From NCBI RefSeq assembly GCF_022267515.1, contig NZ_JAKFGB010000010.1, forward strand, positions 102,695-166,694: 64,000 nucleotides of DNA, written 5' to 3'. Source of the stretch: Rubinisphaera margarita. Lineage in GTDB: Bacteria; Planctomycetota; Planctomycetia; Planctomycetales; Planctomycetaceae. Within the stretch, counting starts at the first letter, position 1; the number at the start of each line of letters is the position of its first letter. A program made the translations under genes and the position numbers. Shown here piece by piece: positions 29,439-38,899 of this stretch. The notes under the pieces were generated by a model. The model did no database searches. It saw only the letters and a program-made list of their open reading frames with translations, and had not been told where the DNA came from.

Positions 29439-30398
29439 ATGAGTACCGACGTCAAAACCCCCAGCCACTGGATCCATGTCTTCGCCGTCGTCACGACGGC
29501 GCTGGCACTGCTTCCGATCGTGCTGGGCGCCATGACGACGACTGCAAACGCGGGCATGGCCTTCCCGAACTGGCCCGGCTCCGATGAATACAGCATGCTC
29601 AGCTATCCCTGGCTCTCACTGCTGCAGGATATGGGGACCAACCGCGAGAGTTGGGACAAGTTTCTGGAACATGGGCACCGTCTGGCGGGCGTGGTAATCG
29701 GCATCGCCTCGATCATCCTGGCCGTTCTCTGCCTGACGAAGAAGTCGACCCGCACACTCGCCTGGCTCGGTCCGATCGTGTTGCTGGCTGTGATCGGCCA
29801 GGGGCTCATCGGCGGCTTCCGCGTGCTCGAACGGATGCCCGAACTGGCGATGCTGCATGGGCTGTTCGCTTCGATCGTCTTTTCGATGATGGCCGTGACG
29901 GCGACGATCGCCTCGCCCCGCTGGTACAACACCGAACAACTGCAGACGGACCGTTCGCTCAAGGGGGCGAAGATCGCCTCGACGTTCTTCTTCTGTTACC
30001 TCATCGTTCAGTATGCACTCGGCGGCATTATCCGCCATCCGGTCGGCGTTTCGCGTTCCCCCATTCACGAACACCTCGGACTGGGCCTGCTGGCTCTGGT
30101 TGTCGTGGCTGTTGTCAGCTGGATGATGTTCCGCACCAAAGTGAGCTGGTTGAAGCGAGGCATGCTGCTCGTGCTGTTTCTTGTCGGGCTGCAGGTCTTC
30201 CTGGGACTGTTCGCCTACGCCATGAAGTTTGGCGTTCCCTCAATGGGAATCGTGGCCGTCGCCGAGTCGACCGGTCAGATTCTGTCCCGCACGTTCCACA
30301 TGATTACGGGCGTGCTGGTTGTTGGCTCCACAGCCGTGTTGACCGCCCGCACGTATCGCGTGGCCCGGGTCCAGCGGCCTCAGGCGTCGACAACCTGA
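29439..30398 (+). CDS. ctaA: Haem A synthase (CtaA/Cox15)
   Basis: Membrane enzyme oxidising the C8 methyl of haem O to haem A for the oxidase. 319 residues with about eight transmembrane helices. The conserved haem-binding histidines lie in EHGHRLAGVV (about 77), MLHGLFASI (about 141), IHEHLGLGLL (about 207) and RTFHMITG (about 285). It sits between coxA and ctaB, matching their consecutive action. It has a normal Cox15/CtaA-type length. Confidence 0.92.
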   Translation: MSTDVKTPSHWIHVFAVVTTALALLPIVLGAMTTTANAGMAFPNWPGSDEYSMLSYPWLSLLQDMGTNRESWDKFLEHGHRLAGVVIGIASIILAVLCLTKKSTRTLAWLGPIVLLAVIGQGLIGGFRVLERMPELAMLHGLFASIVFSMMAVTATIASPRWYNTEQLQTDRSLKGAKIASTFFFCYLIVQYALGGIIRHPVGVSRSPIHEHLGLGLLALVVVAVVSWMMFRTKVSWLKRGMLLVLFLVGLQVFLGLFAYAMKFGVPSMGIVAVAESTGQILSRTFHMITGVLVVGSTAVLTARTYRVARVQRPQASTT

Positions 30399-30534
30399 AG
30401 CGTTTCCAGCAGTCAGTGGGTGCCCCGCGACCGGGGCGGCCCTTCGTGAAGTTTTTAATCGATTCGAGACGTTCATCATCCGCCCGGATGATGCTTAGAG
30501 GTCGAAGTTCGACCTGGTTAATCAGGAGTTTATC

Positions 30535-31452
<918 letters not shown>

Positions 31453-31464
31453 ATGCAAGGAGTG

Positions 31465-31482
31465 CCGCTGGCTCCGCCAGTG
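31465..31482. repeat. CACTGG/CCAGTG-type palindromic repeat
   Basis: CCGCTGGCTCCGCCAGTG between ctaB and coxC, matching the family at 9375-9391 and 23435-23452. Nothing else of note in this 165-base gap. Confidence 0.55.
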
Positions 31483-31617
31483 AATGTTGGACCGTCTACA
31501 GTGTCATTGAAAGCCGGACGTCGATTTCGCACAGACAGGAATGTCTGTGCCACCCTGTCGGAAGTTCCTGCTTCCTGTTGAATTGCAAATCCCACAAAGA
31601 ACTTCGGACTGACCTGC

Positions 31618-32634
31618 ATGGAATCTTCTGTAGCCGAGCATCCCGCCCCGCCTCGGATGGGCCTGCCGATTCCCAACTCCAAGCTGGCCATGTGGCTGTT
31701 TCTCGGAACCGAGATCATGTTCTTCACCGGACTGATCGGTTCCTATATCGTGCTGCGATTTGGTTCGCCGGGCTGGCCGACCGATCCGGAAGTGACGCAC
31801 ATCAACGTCTTTGCCGGCGGCGTGAACACGTTCGTGCTGATCTGCTCCAGCTTCCTGGTCGTCCTCGCTCACGACTCGATTCAGCGGAACAACATCCGCC
31901 GGACGCAACTTTCGCTGCTGGGTGCGTTGCTGCTTGGCTGCCTGTTCCTTGGTATCAAATCGGTAGAGTACAAAGGCAAGTTCGATCACGACATTATCCC
32001 CGGTCATATCGCTGAGAACGATGCGGCGGCGATGCTGAAAGTCACGCGAGAACTCCAGGCCGCAGCCGACGCCTGGACGAACGACCTGATGCCCGAAGGC
32101 GAAGACACGATCTTCAAGAAGCGGTCGCTCATTCAACAGAAGCTGACCGAAGCCGGCGACAATGCTCCGGAGGATCTCGTCGCCTGGCTCGATTTCGCGA
32201 ATGCCATCGACAAAATTCGCGAAGAAGTCTCCGGCGGACGGGTCACACTTCACGGCGAGGACTCGCACGGCGAAGAGCCTCACGATCATTCCGAATCGCA
32301 TGCCGCCGCGACACTGGAAGCCTCACTGGCTGAGCATGGCGTCGCTGGCGGACTCGACTTCCTGGAAGCCGATCCCCGGTTCGCTCCGCATCTGGAGAAT
32401 GTGCACGAGCCGCATCCGATCAAGTACGGAAACCTGTTCGCCTCGACCTACTTCTTCATCACCGGCACCCATGCCGTACACGTCATCATCGGGATGTTCC
32501 TGTTTCTGACCGTGCTGATCCGCGGCCCCTGGTTGAAGCAGTCGGCAGCCACATATATCGAGAACATTGGGCTCTACTGGCACTTCGTCGACCTGGTGTG
32601 GATCTTCCTGTTCCCGCTGATTTACATTATCTGA
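31618..32634 (+). CDS. coxC: Cytochrome c oxidase subunit III with a large His-rich insertion
   Basis: Five-helix type subunit III. Helices at about 22-48 (MWLFLGTEIMFFTGLIGS), 62-86, 95-117, 272-301 and 314-337, the last two containing TYFFITGTHAVHVIIGM and GLYWHFVDLVWIFLFPL. Between helices 3 and 4 there is an extra hydrophilic segment of about 150 residues (about 121-270). It includes a helical charged part and, near 212-241, a His/Glu/Asp-rich stretch (HGEDSHGEEPHDHSESH). Normal five-helix subunits have a short loop here. The insertion is in frame and bounded by intact helices, so not an error. Last gene of the oxidase cluster. Confidence 0.88.
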   Translation: MESSVAEHPAPPRMGLPIPNSKLAMWLFLGTEIMFFTGLIGSYIVLRFGSPGWPTDPEVTHINVFAGGVNTFVLICSSFLVVLAHDSIQRNNIRRTQLSLLGALLLGCLFLGIKSVEYKGKFDHDIIPGHIAENDAAAMLKVTRELQAAADAWTNDLMPEGEDTIFKKRSLIQQKLTEAGDNAPEDLVAWLDFANAIDKIREEVSGGRVTLHGEDSHGEEPHDHSESHAAATLEASLAEHGVAGGLDFLEADPRFAPHLENVHEPHPIKYGNLFASTYFFITGTHAVHVIIGMFLFLTVLIRGPWLKQSAATYIENIGLYWHFVDLVWIFLFPLIYII

Positions 32635-32668
32635 CACCGCCCGTTCGATCTGACAAAGGAATCGCACT

Positions 32669-33529
32669 ATGCCCGCCACTGTCATCGACGGGAAAGGCCT
32701 GGCTGCTCGTCTTCGCGAACAGACCAAAGGCGAAGTCGAGAGCTTCACCAGCTCCACCGGAGTGCAGCCGCATCTGGTTGTCGTGCTCGTCGGCGAAGAT
32801 CCGGCCAGCCAGGTTTACGTCCGCAATAAGGAACGCGCCTGCAAAGCCGCCGGAATGCAAAGCACTCTGCATCGGCTTCCGAATGAAACCACAACTGAAG
32901 AACTGCTCACCCTGATCGACCAGCTAAACAACGACGCCGGCGTGCACGGCATTCTCGTTCAGCTCCCGTTGCCGAAGCAGATCGATGAGCAGTCGATCCT
33001 CGACTCGGTTTCACCGCTGAAGGACGTCGACGCGTTTCATCCCGAAAACGTCGGCCGCATCGTTCAGGGACGCCCCCGCTTTCTCCCCTGCACTCCAGCT
33101 GGATGCATGCAGCTGATCGGCGAAGTCTGTGAATCGACCGCCGGCATGCATGCCGTGGTGCTCGGCCGCAGCGAGATTGTCGGCAAGCCGATGGGCCTGT
33201 TGCTGATGCAGCGTGGAGCCGATGCCACAGTGACGATCTGCCACAGTCGCACCCGCGATCTCCCCGCTCTCACGAAGCAGGCCGATATTCTCATCGCGGC
33301 GATCGGCAAGGCGAACTTCGTCACCGCCGACATGGTCAAACCGGGAGCAATTGTGATCGACGTCGGAATCAATCGGGTCGATGACAAACTTGTGGGCGAT
33401 GTCGAATACGGGCCCGTCGCGGAAGTCGCCGGAGCGATCACACCGGTTCCCGGAGGCGTCGGGCCAATGACGATCGCCAACCTGCTGAAAAACACGCTGG
33501 CCGCCGCTCGCATTCAGCAGAATGCTTGA
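32669..33529 (+). CDS. folD: Methylenetetrahydrofolate dehydrogenase/methenyltetrahydrofolate cyclohydrolase
   Basis: Bifunctional one-carbon enzyme interconverting methylene-, methenyl- and formyl-THF. Visible: YVRNKERACKAAGM (about 50-63, conserved tyrosine and lysine), GILVQLPLPKQID (about 95), PLKDVDAFHPENVGR, PCTPAGCM, VLGRSEIVGKP (about 165) and PVPGGVGPMTIA (about 265). 286 residues, normal. It starts 34 bases after coxC, so it may be co-transcribed with the oxidase cluster, but no functional link is known. Confidence 0.96.
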   Translation: MPATVIDGKGLAARLREQTKGEVESFTSSTGVQPHLVVVLVGEDPASQVYVRNKERACKAAGMQSTLHRLPNETTTEELLTLIDQLNNDAGVHGILVQLPLPKQIDEQSILDSVSPLKDVDAFHPENVGRIVQGRPRFLPCTPAGCMQLIGEVCESTAGMHAVVLGRSEIVGKPMGLLLMQRGADATVTICHSRTRDLPALTKQADILIAAIGKANFVTADMVKPGAIVIDVGINRVDDKLVGDVEYGPVAEVAGAITPVPGGVGPMTIANLLKNTLAAARIQQNA

Positions 33530-33560
33530 GAGTTCCCGCTGACCGGAAGTCGGTCGAGGC

Positions 33561-34823
33561 TTACTGGATGATCAGCTCGTCGCGCGATTTGCGTTCGGGC
33601 TGTTGCGTCGTCTCTGGTCGCGGACGAGCCCAGACCGGGGTGTCGTCATCGACTTCCGGCTCTGCAGGTCGAGGCGTCGGCAGCTCATCGTCTGGCTGGA
33701 AGAAGGGCGACGGTCGTTCCCGTTTGTCCGTCGGCTGAGCGGCCGGCATTTCGTGCGCTGTGAATGGAGCCGAGACGCTGGCATGGCCGGCTGGCTCGAC
33801 CTGATTTCCGGCAGCGGTCGAGGCTTCCTGCGGCATTTTGATCGTCTGATTCTGCATCCAGGCGCCGCTTGGCTCATCGAGTTCGTACTCGGTGATCGCC
33901 TTCGGCTTATCCCGCAACGAACGTTTGGCAATGCTGTCCGAAGGAAGCAGCTGTTTCGGCCCCAGTTCATGAACCGGATACTCGGCCATCTGCGGGATGT
34001 CCCAGATCGCGGAGGGCATATGCGGCGGATTGATCTCGACGCCGTTTAACGACAGCGTCATTTGCATGTCCTGCTGTTCCCAGCGGAGCGAGATCTTATG
34101 CGGCAGTCGCGCGGTCGTGTTCGGAAACTCTTTGTAGTTCGACAGCTCGGCGCTGGCGATTAACCGGTGCTCCGCATCGTAAAGTTCATGCCCGGTCACT
34201 TCGGCTTTCCGCAGATCAATCGTCGAGATCTTGCGGACCGTCACCCCACTCTCGTTGGTGTGGTGACTGACCAGTTTCACGGTGTAAGGTTGATCGGGAT
34301 TGCGAACAAGCTCGGCCTTCGAGGCATCGATCGGCTTGACGCAAAGCACTTCCATCAGCCATTCCGGCTGCACGGGCACCGGGAAGTCCCGCTGGACCGC
34401 GGTCAGATTCTCATGACTGACCGAGAGGATCGCCTTGGGCTCGGCCTGCCGCATCCAGAACCAGATGCCGCTGTTGTTCGAGCCGAGGTCAAGTTCAGGG
34501 CCGGCCAGTCCGCTGGACACCGTCAGCCGCAGATGATTCGGCTCCTCAACGGCAACCATGGCTTTCAGTGGGACGAGAATCCCACTCACGTTGACCTGAG
34601 CGGATGTCGCCCGCCAGGCGTGAATGGGCACCAGCGATTCGTTGACCTGAGTCACGATCTGATCTTTGGTGGCCTCGGGAGCAATTTTCGACGAGCGGTG
34701 CAGCATCGAGGTCCACTGGGATCGAACACCCCATGACGACGTGCCACAGCCGGGCAGCACGCAGGCGCACAGCAGCAGCATGCAGCAGAACAGTTTCTCT
34801 GCCTGAGCTGTGCGTTTCGTCAC
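33561..34823 (-). CDS. Exported lipoprotein of unknown function (LolA/LolB-like candidate)
   Basis: 420 residues. A hydrophobic leader FCCMLLLCACVLPGC ends in a lipobox (Cys at about residue 26). Residues 40-280 form an amphipathic beta-rich region (VNVSGILVPLKAMVAVEE, LRLTVSSGLAGPELDLGSNN) recalling LolA/LolB or DUF4292-like lipid carriers. The C-terminal 130 residues are Pro/Glu-rich and look disordered. Start chosen at GTG 34823 because AGGAGG lies 5-6 bases upstream; the frame is open to GTG 34886. Family assignment is a guess from pattern. Confidence 0.6.
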   Translation of the reverse strand: MTKRTAQAEKLFCCMLLLCACVLPGCGTSSWGVRSQWTSMLHRSSKIAPEATKDQIVTQVNESLVPIHAWRATSAQVNVSGILVPLKAMVAVEEPNHLRLTVSSGLAGPELDLGSNNSGIWFWMRQAEPKAILSVSHENLTAVQRDFPVPVQPEWLMEVLCVKPIDASKAELVRNPDQPYTVKLVSHHTNESGVTVRKISTIDLRKAEVTGHELYDAEHRLIASAELSNYKEFPNTTARLPHKISLRWEQQDMQMTLSLNGVEINPPHMPSAIWDIPQMAEYPVHELGPKQLLPSDSIAKRSLRDKPKAITEYELDEPSGAWMQNQTIKMPQEASTAAGNQVEPAGHASVSAPFTAHEMPAAQPTDKRERPSPFFQPDDELPTPRPAEPEVDDDTPVWARPRPETTQQPERKSRDELIIQ

Positions 34824-34893
34824 CGCGGCCTCCTTGCCCTGAATGCGACTGGCATCGACAACGATATCGGTCGCTGGATCTGTCACCGCAGCG

Positions 34894-35391
34894 TTACGCC
34901 GCGCGTCGCAGCGGTTCCTGTCCCAGTGTATGGATCTCGGACTGCAGCCGCGACATTTCGACCTGGCTCAGTTCTTCTTCGGGAATTTCGAAAGCCCCTT
35001 CACCCTGAGCTCCTTGAAGCTGCATCATCTGTCGACCTTCCACTTCCAGAGTCGACTCGTGCAACAGACGTCGCTTGCGAATCAACAGCAGGGCGAGCAC
35101 ATAACGAAGCTTCTTCTGATAGTCGTTGGCCTGCTCGCAGTACTGGGCGAACAGATCGAACAGGCGATCGAGATCCAGATAGCCTTTAGGCTTCGACTCC
35201 GGCTGAGGAACTTCCGTCCGCCACACGCCCACGGCTCCTTCCGGCACACCGGACCAGGCTTCCGAGGCAAAATCGAGACGCTCATAGCGCCCGTCCTGTT
35301 CGATCAGCACCGAATAGCACAGATCGCCCGGCACAAGGGGTTCGCCAGAGGCGGCACAGGTTTTGGATAGTGGCTTCAATGAGTATTCCAT
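34894..35391 (-). CDS. Conserved hypothetical protein with paired-cysteine N-terminus
   Basis: 165 residues from ATG 35391 (or ATG 35400). The N-terminal TCAASGEPLVPGDLCYSVL has two cysteines spaced like a zinc or disulfide pair, then a Trp-rich strand (VWRTEVPQ). A leucine-rich helix LRYVLALLLIRKRRLL follows, then a Gln/Glu-rich tail. No signal peptide or known domain recognised. It lies just upstream of the lipoprotein gene on the same strand (70 bases), so the two may form a transcript. Function unknown. Confidence 0.6.
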   Translation of the reverse strand: MEYSLKPLSKTCAASGEPLVPGDLCYSVLIEQDGRYERLDFASEAWSGVPEGAVGVWRTEVPQPESKPKGYLDLDRLFDLFAQYCEQANDYQKKLRYVLALLLIRKRRLLHESTLEVEGRQMMQLQGAQGEGAFEIPEEELSQVEMSRLQSEIHTLGQEPLRRAA

Positions 35392-35767
35392 GGCGCACAT
35401 ACCATTTGTGAAGGAGTCGAGAGGACTGGATCTGGTCGGTTTGAGGGGATGAAACTGTATCTCAACTCCGCAGAATGGGTAAACCCCGAAACCATCGCCC
35501 GTTCGTTGTAAAAACTGCAAAAACGACGGTGCCGCCTCCGTCCGAACGACGTGAATTCGGACAAAGTACGACGGATGATTCGGATTCTGCCGAGGAGAAC
35601 TGCCGCAACCCCCACTGAGTTAGCATCGGCTCGGCATTAGTCTCAAGCGTAGGCTGATTGAATCAGTGTCGGGAAATTCATGCGGAATCGGTACTTCTCC
35701 GGAGAGCGTTGCAAGCGGCAGAGCCGGTCCAACCCTGTGGTCTGACCAGTTGGAAGTGCTGGCGGAT
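35392..35767. other. Intergenic region without recognisable feature
   Basis: 376 bases between two minus-strand genes. The short open frames here have no ribosome site or family resemblance. No palindrome longer than a few bases was noticed. Confidence 0.4.
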
Positions 35768-36280
35768 CTACGGGGCCATCTTGTGATGATCGTGCTCATC
35801 GGGAGCGATGCAGTGGCCACCATTTCGTACCACGATCGTCTGCACGGCCTGCTCATCGAGAGCCGTCGTCCCTTCCATCCGGTCCAGATCGACCACCACG
35901 GCGGCTTCGTCGGACCCGAGTCGCGAGTTCAGCAGATCGGTCACATCCGGCTCGCTGGTTCGACGCAGCATGACGGCGGCGAACGCCAGAAAAATGATCA
36001 CGCCGCCAATGACCGTAATTGCCAGAAACGGCACCGTGGCGAGCTCAAAGGTCTGCAGAATAATCAGGCCGCCAATCAACCCCACCAGAGCCAACACCCC
36101 GAGTTGCAGCGAGACTTTCCCGGGAATCAGCGGGCGAGTCAAATCTCGGCGTCGATAAATCCGGGCACACGCTCCCATGGCTCGGGACTTCAACCCCACA
36201 GGCCCCACCCCACAAATCTGGGTCTGAGCCGCCTGGGCCTGCGAAGCGGACGGGAATACACCAACAATTGGATCTCTCAT
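35768..36280 (-). CDS. Hypothetical membrane protein with two helices
   Basis: 170 residues. The N-terminal soluble part begins RDPIVGVFPSASQAQAAQTQ, a pattern like the general-stress/ion-transport heat-shock-type N-terminus that anticipates an alpha/beta strand. Two transmembrane helices follow (about 57-78, SLQLGVLALVGLIGGLIIL; about 84-107, FLAITVIGGVIIFLAFAAVM). A hydrophilic C-terminus ends in His/Asp residues (DEHDHHKM). AGGAG 7 bases before ATG 36280 supports the gene. No family named. Confidence 0.6.
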   Translation of the reverse strand: MRDPIVGVFPSASQAQAAQTQICGVGPVGLKSRAMGACARIYRRRDLTRPLIPGKVSLQLGVLALVGLIGGLIILQTFELATVPFLAITVIGGVIIFLAFAAVMLRRTSEPDVTDLLNSRLGSDEAAVVVDLDRMEGTTALDEQAVQTIVVRNGGHCIAPDEHDHHKMAP

Positions 36281-36616
36281 GGCTCGTCTCCTGTTCGTTC
36301 AACGAGTCCGGACTCAAATGTCCCGGACTGGAACATGAAAGGAGCACGATGTGTGCCACTCGGCTGGAAAGACCCAGCTTCAGGATTTCCCCCATTCCAT
36401 CGACCGATCGTCCGCCAGATTGCCGGATGAACGTCCACCGCGGACGGGCGATCTGTCCATACACACAGAACCGCGTCCCGGCGATTAAACGCTGAGCCGC
36501 TTGCGATCGCCGATGTCGCATGGAAGCCGTCGAAGTGATAGGACCTCGTCCCGCCCACCAAGAAGTCGCGGATCACAGTCCGTACTGTCGCGGCAGAACG
36601 ACGCCGCAACGGGCGA
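36281..36616. other. Intergenic region without recognisable feature
   Basis: 336 bases with only short overlapping frames on both strands, none with a ribosome site or recognisable domain. Confidence 0.4.
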
Positions 36617-36910
36617 TCAACTTACAGCTGCCACGAGGTCGTAAACAATCTCGGCGTCAGTGCCACCCGCTTTCACACTGATCTGGTCATTCCCCACAAC
36701 GACATCGACCGAATCCTTCCAGTCCAACTCGTGCACAGCGTTCGGGTTGTTCCCTTCAAACACCTCGACCGCGGATCCGTTCTTGCCGCCATTGAAGATG
36801 CGATATACCCCCTTGGACTGCCCTTTGAAGGCTCCCAGGATAATCGTCTTTTTCACCCCGGCCGTAATCACAACCCGACCACTCCGCGAAGCATAGGTTT
36901 CTTCAGCCAT
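36617..36910 (-). CDS. Small hypothetical beta-rich protein
   Basis: 97 residues from ATG 36910 with an AGAGGG-type ribosome site 6 bases upstream. Alternating hydrophobic strands (SGRVVITAGVKKTIILG, SVDVVVGNDQISVK, AEIVYDLVAA) suggest a small beta sandwich. No signal peptide, cysteine or known motif. Neighbours on the same strand are also lineage-specific. Confidence 0.55.
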   Translation of the reverse strand: MAEETYASRSGRVVITAGVKKTIILGAFKGQSKGVYRIFNGGKNGSAVEVFEGNNPNAVHELDWKDSVDVVVGNDQISVKAGGTDAEIVYDLVAAVS

Positions 36911-37109
36911 TCCAGCCCTCTCGAAAGACAGTGATGAACACACAGCCAGTCATCTTGACAAGCCGTACCTTCAAGAGCAAGCATAAACACCGAAGCATGT
37001 CTTAATTCGGCGATCCCGGAAGCGAACCAAAGTTCGCTATCCGCCCAGCGGCATCGCCCGGCCCAGTCAGGATCCCTGCAGACTGGGCTTCAGTAGACGA
37101 TGCCGTGAT

Positions 37110-37346
37110 CTCGCTGCGAGCAGCCGTGACACCAGCTGCCCGACATCCAGCCGTTGGCATTCCGGGGGCGTGAACGCTGTCCTGGCCGATGGAAGTGTGC
37201 GATTCATCAGCGAGAATATCGACTCCGGTGATCCGAGTATTCCTCTTCCCGGAAGCCCTGGCGGCCCTACGTCCGGCCCGAGCCCCTACGGCGTCTGGGG
37301 AGCGCTCGGCACGATTGCTGAAGGAGAAGTGATCGGAGAATTCTGA
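37110..37346 (+). pseudogene. C-terminal remnant of a DUF1559 (type II secretion-like prepilin) protein
   Basis: From about 37158 the plus strand reads HSGGVNAVLADGSVRFISEN, then IDSGDPSIPLPGSPGG, then SGPSPYGVWGALG and GEVIGEF before the TGA at 37344-37346. The H-x9-DG core and the PYGVWGALG..GEVIGEF ending are the hallmark of planctomycete DUF1559 proteins, which also carry an N-terminal prepilin-like helix. Nothing corresponding to the first 200 or more residues, nor a start codon with ribosome site, is found upstream, so this is a broken copy. The left boundary is approximate. Minus-strand frames over the region are shadows of it. Confidence 0.75.
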
Positions 37347-37617
37347 GCGGAACCGTCCCGCGAGAAAGCCTGCTTTTCTGGGCTCCAGGCGACTGCGGCA
37401 CACAAGCACAAGCCAGACAGCAATTGGATCCAGATACACCTTTTGCCTCTGCCTATAGGAAGGCATTTCAAAGGTCCCGTAGCATCGGTTCGACGTCAAA
37501 CAACTGGAGCGAAAGATCGTCACCCCAACATCGAGGTCGCCTGGTGCTTTTTCTCTATGCCCACCGCAGCCGCTCACGTACGCACGGGAGTGGCACAGCC
37601 CAAGCGTAGATACCAGC

Positions 37618-37935
37618 ATGAAGACGTTTCACGAATGGCTGAGAGAACGGCAGCAACAAGAAGGGCTGTTGCTCAACGCCGATGGTAGGCTGAAAGGGAT
37701 GTCGCCTGCGAACCCGTTGCCGAGAAATTCAGCGATGAACAAGAGGTTGAGCAAAAAGCCCAAACCGCCGCCGTCTGGCGTGCCGGTGTTCAAGCCGTGG
37801 AAGCCTGCTCAACCAGCACTGGTTGTGCCTTACAAGCCTGCGCAGCCAGCGAAGATCGTGATGCAGAAGCCGACGGCCTCATTTAGCAAACCAACGCCAA
37901 AAGGCATTGCCTCTCCCACCGCCGACTTCATTTGA
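37618..37935 (+). CDS. Small Pro/Lys-rich protein of unknown function
   Basis: 105 residues beginning MKTFHEWLRERQQQEGLLL, an amphipathic N-terminus I associate with small planctomycete proteins. A Pro/Lys repeat-like region follows (FKPWKPAQPALVVPYKPAQP), with the unit KPAQPA occurring twice. The last 19 codons overlap the end of the convergent SUKH-like gene by 57 bases, so the tail may be an insertion-generated fusion. Probably real at its N-terminus; function unknown. Confidence 0.5.
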   Translation: MKTFHEWLRERQQQEGLLLNADGRLKGMSPANPLPRNSAMNKRLSKKPKPPPSGVPVFKPWKPAQPALVVPYKPAQPAKIVMQKPTASFSKPTPKGIASPTADFI

Positions 37936-38451
37936 CACCTCGTCTGCTAAAGACGAATTACCCCCCTGCTCATTCCTCTCCAGAAACGTTGTGCCCAAAC
38001 CTCGAATGAACGGTTCAAATGCATCGGCCACAACAATCATGTGGTCATTCCATGACTCACCGTGTTTGAACACGGACACAAGGCCAGCCTTGCAATTCAA
38101 GAGCACTGCGTAAGGGTCGGAGTTTGCGATCAGGAGCAGGTCGCTCGGTCGTGCTCCCGAACCCCACCACGGATATTCATTTGCAGAACCATCTTGATTG
38201 TTCTCACAGAGCCAAGCCAAGAAATCTCCCGTGTTGCAAAAAGCGATTGGCCCTATTGTGAATCTACCGAAGTCGAAACGTCGTAACATCGACTCGAATT
38301 GTTCAGGAAGAACGGTATTCAACTGATGCTGGAAATGCTCAATGTCATCTTGTGTGACTTCCGAGGGTAAGAGTCGAAAGCCTGTCAACATCGGTTCAAG
38401 AGGAAGGAACTGGTCCTCCAGCCGAGTCTGAATCTCTGTAATTTCAAGCAT
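37879..38451 (-). CDS. SUKH/SMI1-KNR4-like immunity protein
   Basis: 190 residues from ATG 38451 (GTG 38460 possible). Residues 25-150 follow the SUKH pattern: an N-terminal helix (EVTQDDIEHFQHQLNTVLPE) with LPEQFESMLRRF, a GPIAFCNTGDFLAWL strand-helix, WWGSGARPSDLLLIAN, a strand pair ending VSVFKHGES and an AFEPFI helix. SUKH proteins neutralise polymorphic toxins and normally sit just downstream of the toxin gene. Here the remnant at 38467-38676 ends 7 bases upstream on the same strand, which fits. GC is lower than the flanks. Family by pattern, not search. Confidence 0.65.
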   Translation of the reverse strand: MLEITEIQTRLEDQFLPLEPMLTGFRLLPSEVTQDDIEHFQHQLNTVLPEQFESMLRRFDFGRFTIGPIAFCNTGDFLAWLCENNQDGSANEYPWWGSGARPSDLLLIANSDPYAVLLNCKAGLVSVFKHGESWNDHMIVVADAFEPFIRGLGTTFLERNEQGGNSSLADEVSNEVGGGRGNAFWRWFAK

Positions 38452-38466
38452 GGAATTCACTGTAGC

Positions 38467-38676
38467 TCACTTTGTATGCCAGATGCCACCGGAACCAACA
38501 TGTGTCTTTCCGGGAACGGGAATCGCATATCGACCGAAATCGACATGGTGATGAATGATCACGTCGCCTTTGAACGGAGCGTGTTCAGGAAAGACCTTGA
38601 TCCATTCGGCGGAATGGCCCGGAGGTTTCTCTCCGGGTGCGCAGCAACAGGCAGTTGTCCATGGACGGACGTCCGT
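38467..38676 (-). pseudogene. Truncated toxin C-terminal domain, partner of the SUKH-like gene
   Basis: Open frame of 69 codons ending at TGA 38467-38469, bounded upstream by an in-frame TGA at 38677-38679. It reads PPGHSAEWIKVFPEHAPFKG, DVIIHHHVDFGRYAIPVPGK and THVGSGGIWHTK. The His/Asp/Trp-rich composition and the 7-base spacing to the SUKH-like start match the C-terminus of a polymorphic toxin, with a possible nuclease-like HHH-D cluster. Upstream, coding-like sequence (DFELPLDGVLIEIGRTMNGR) continues in another frame, so a frameshift plus loss of the rest is likely. No start codon is seen; called a remnant. Confidence 0.55.
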
Positions 38677-38782
38677 TCATGGTGCGTCCAATCTCAATGA
38701 GAACCCCGTCCAACGGCAGCTCAAAATCCCACCCTCGCGGCCTGACTTTCAGGGACACCTGATCACTAATGAATCCCGCGCA

Positions 38783-38819
38783 CAAAAAAAACCGCAACCT
38801 CAAGCGAGGTGCGGCTTTT
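38783..38819 (-). terminator. Rho-independent terminator downstream of tRNA-Val
   Basis: On the minus strand GCCGCACCTCGCTTGAGG followed by TTGCGG and a run of eight T. The stem is GC-rich with one bulge and lies 7 bases after the tRNA 3' end. Confidence 0.75.
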
Positions 38820-38822
38820 AAA

Positions 38823-38899
<77 letters not shown>

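Noticed and set aside
37002..37619. Minus-strand open frame of 205 codons in the accessory islet
   Set aside because: Overlaps the plus-strand DUF1559 remnant; no ribosome site or known motif.
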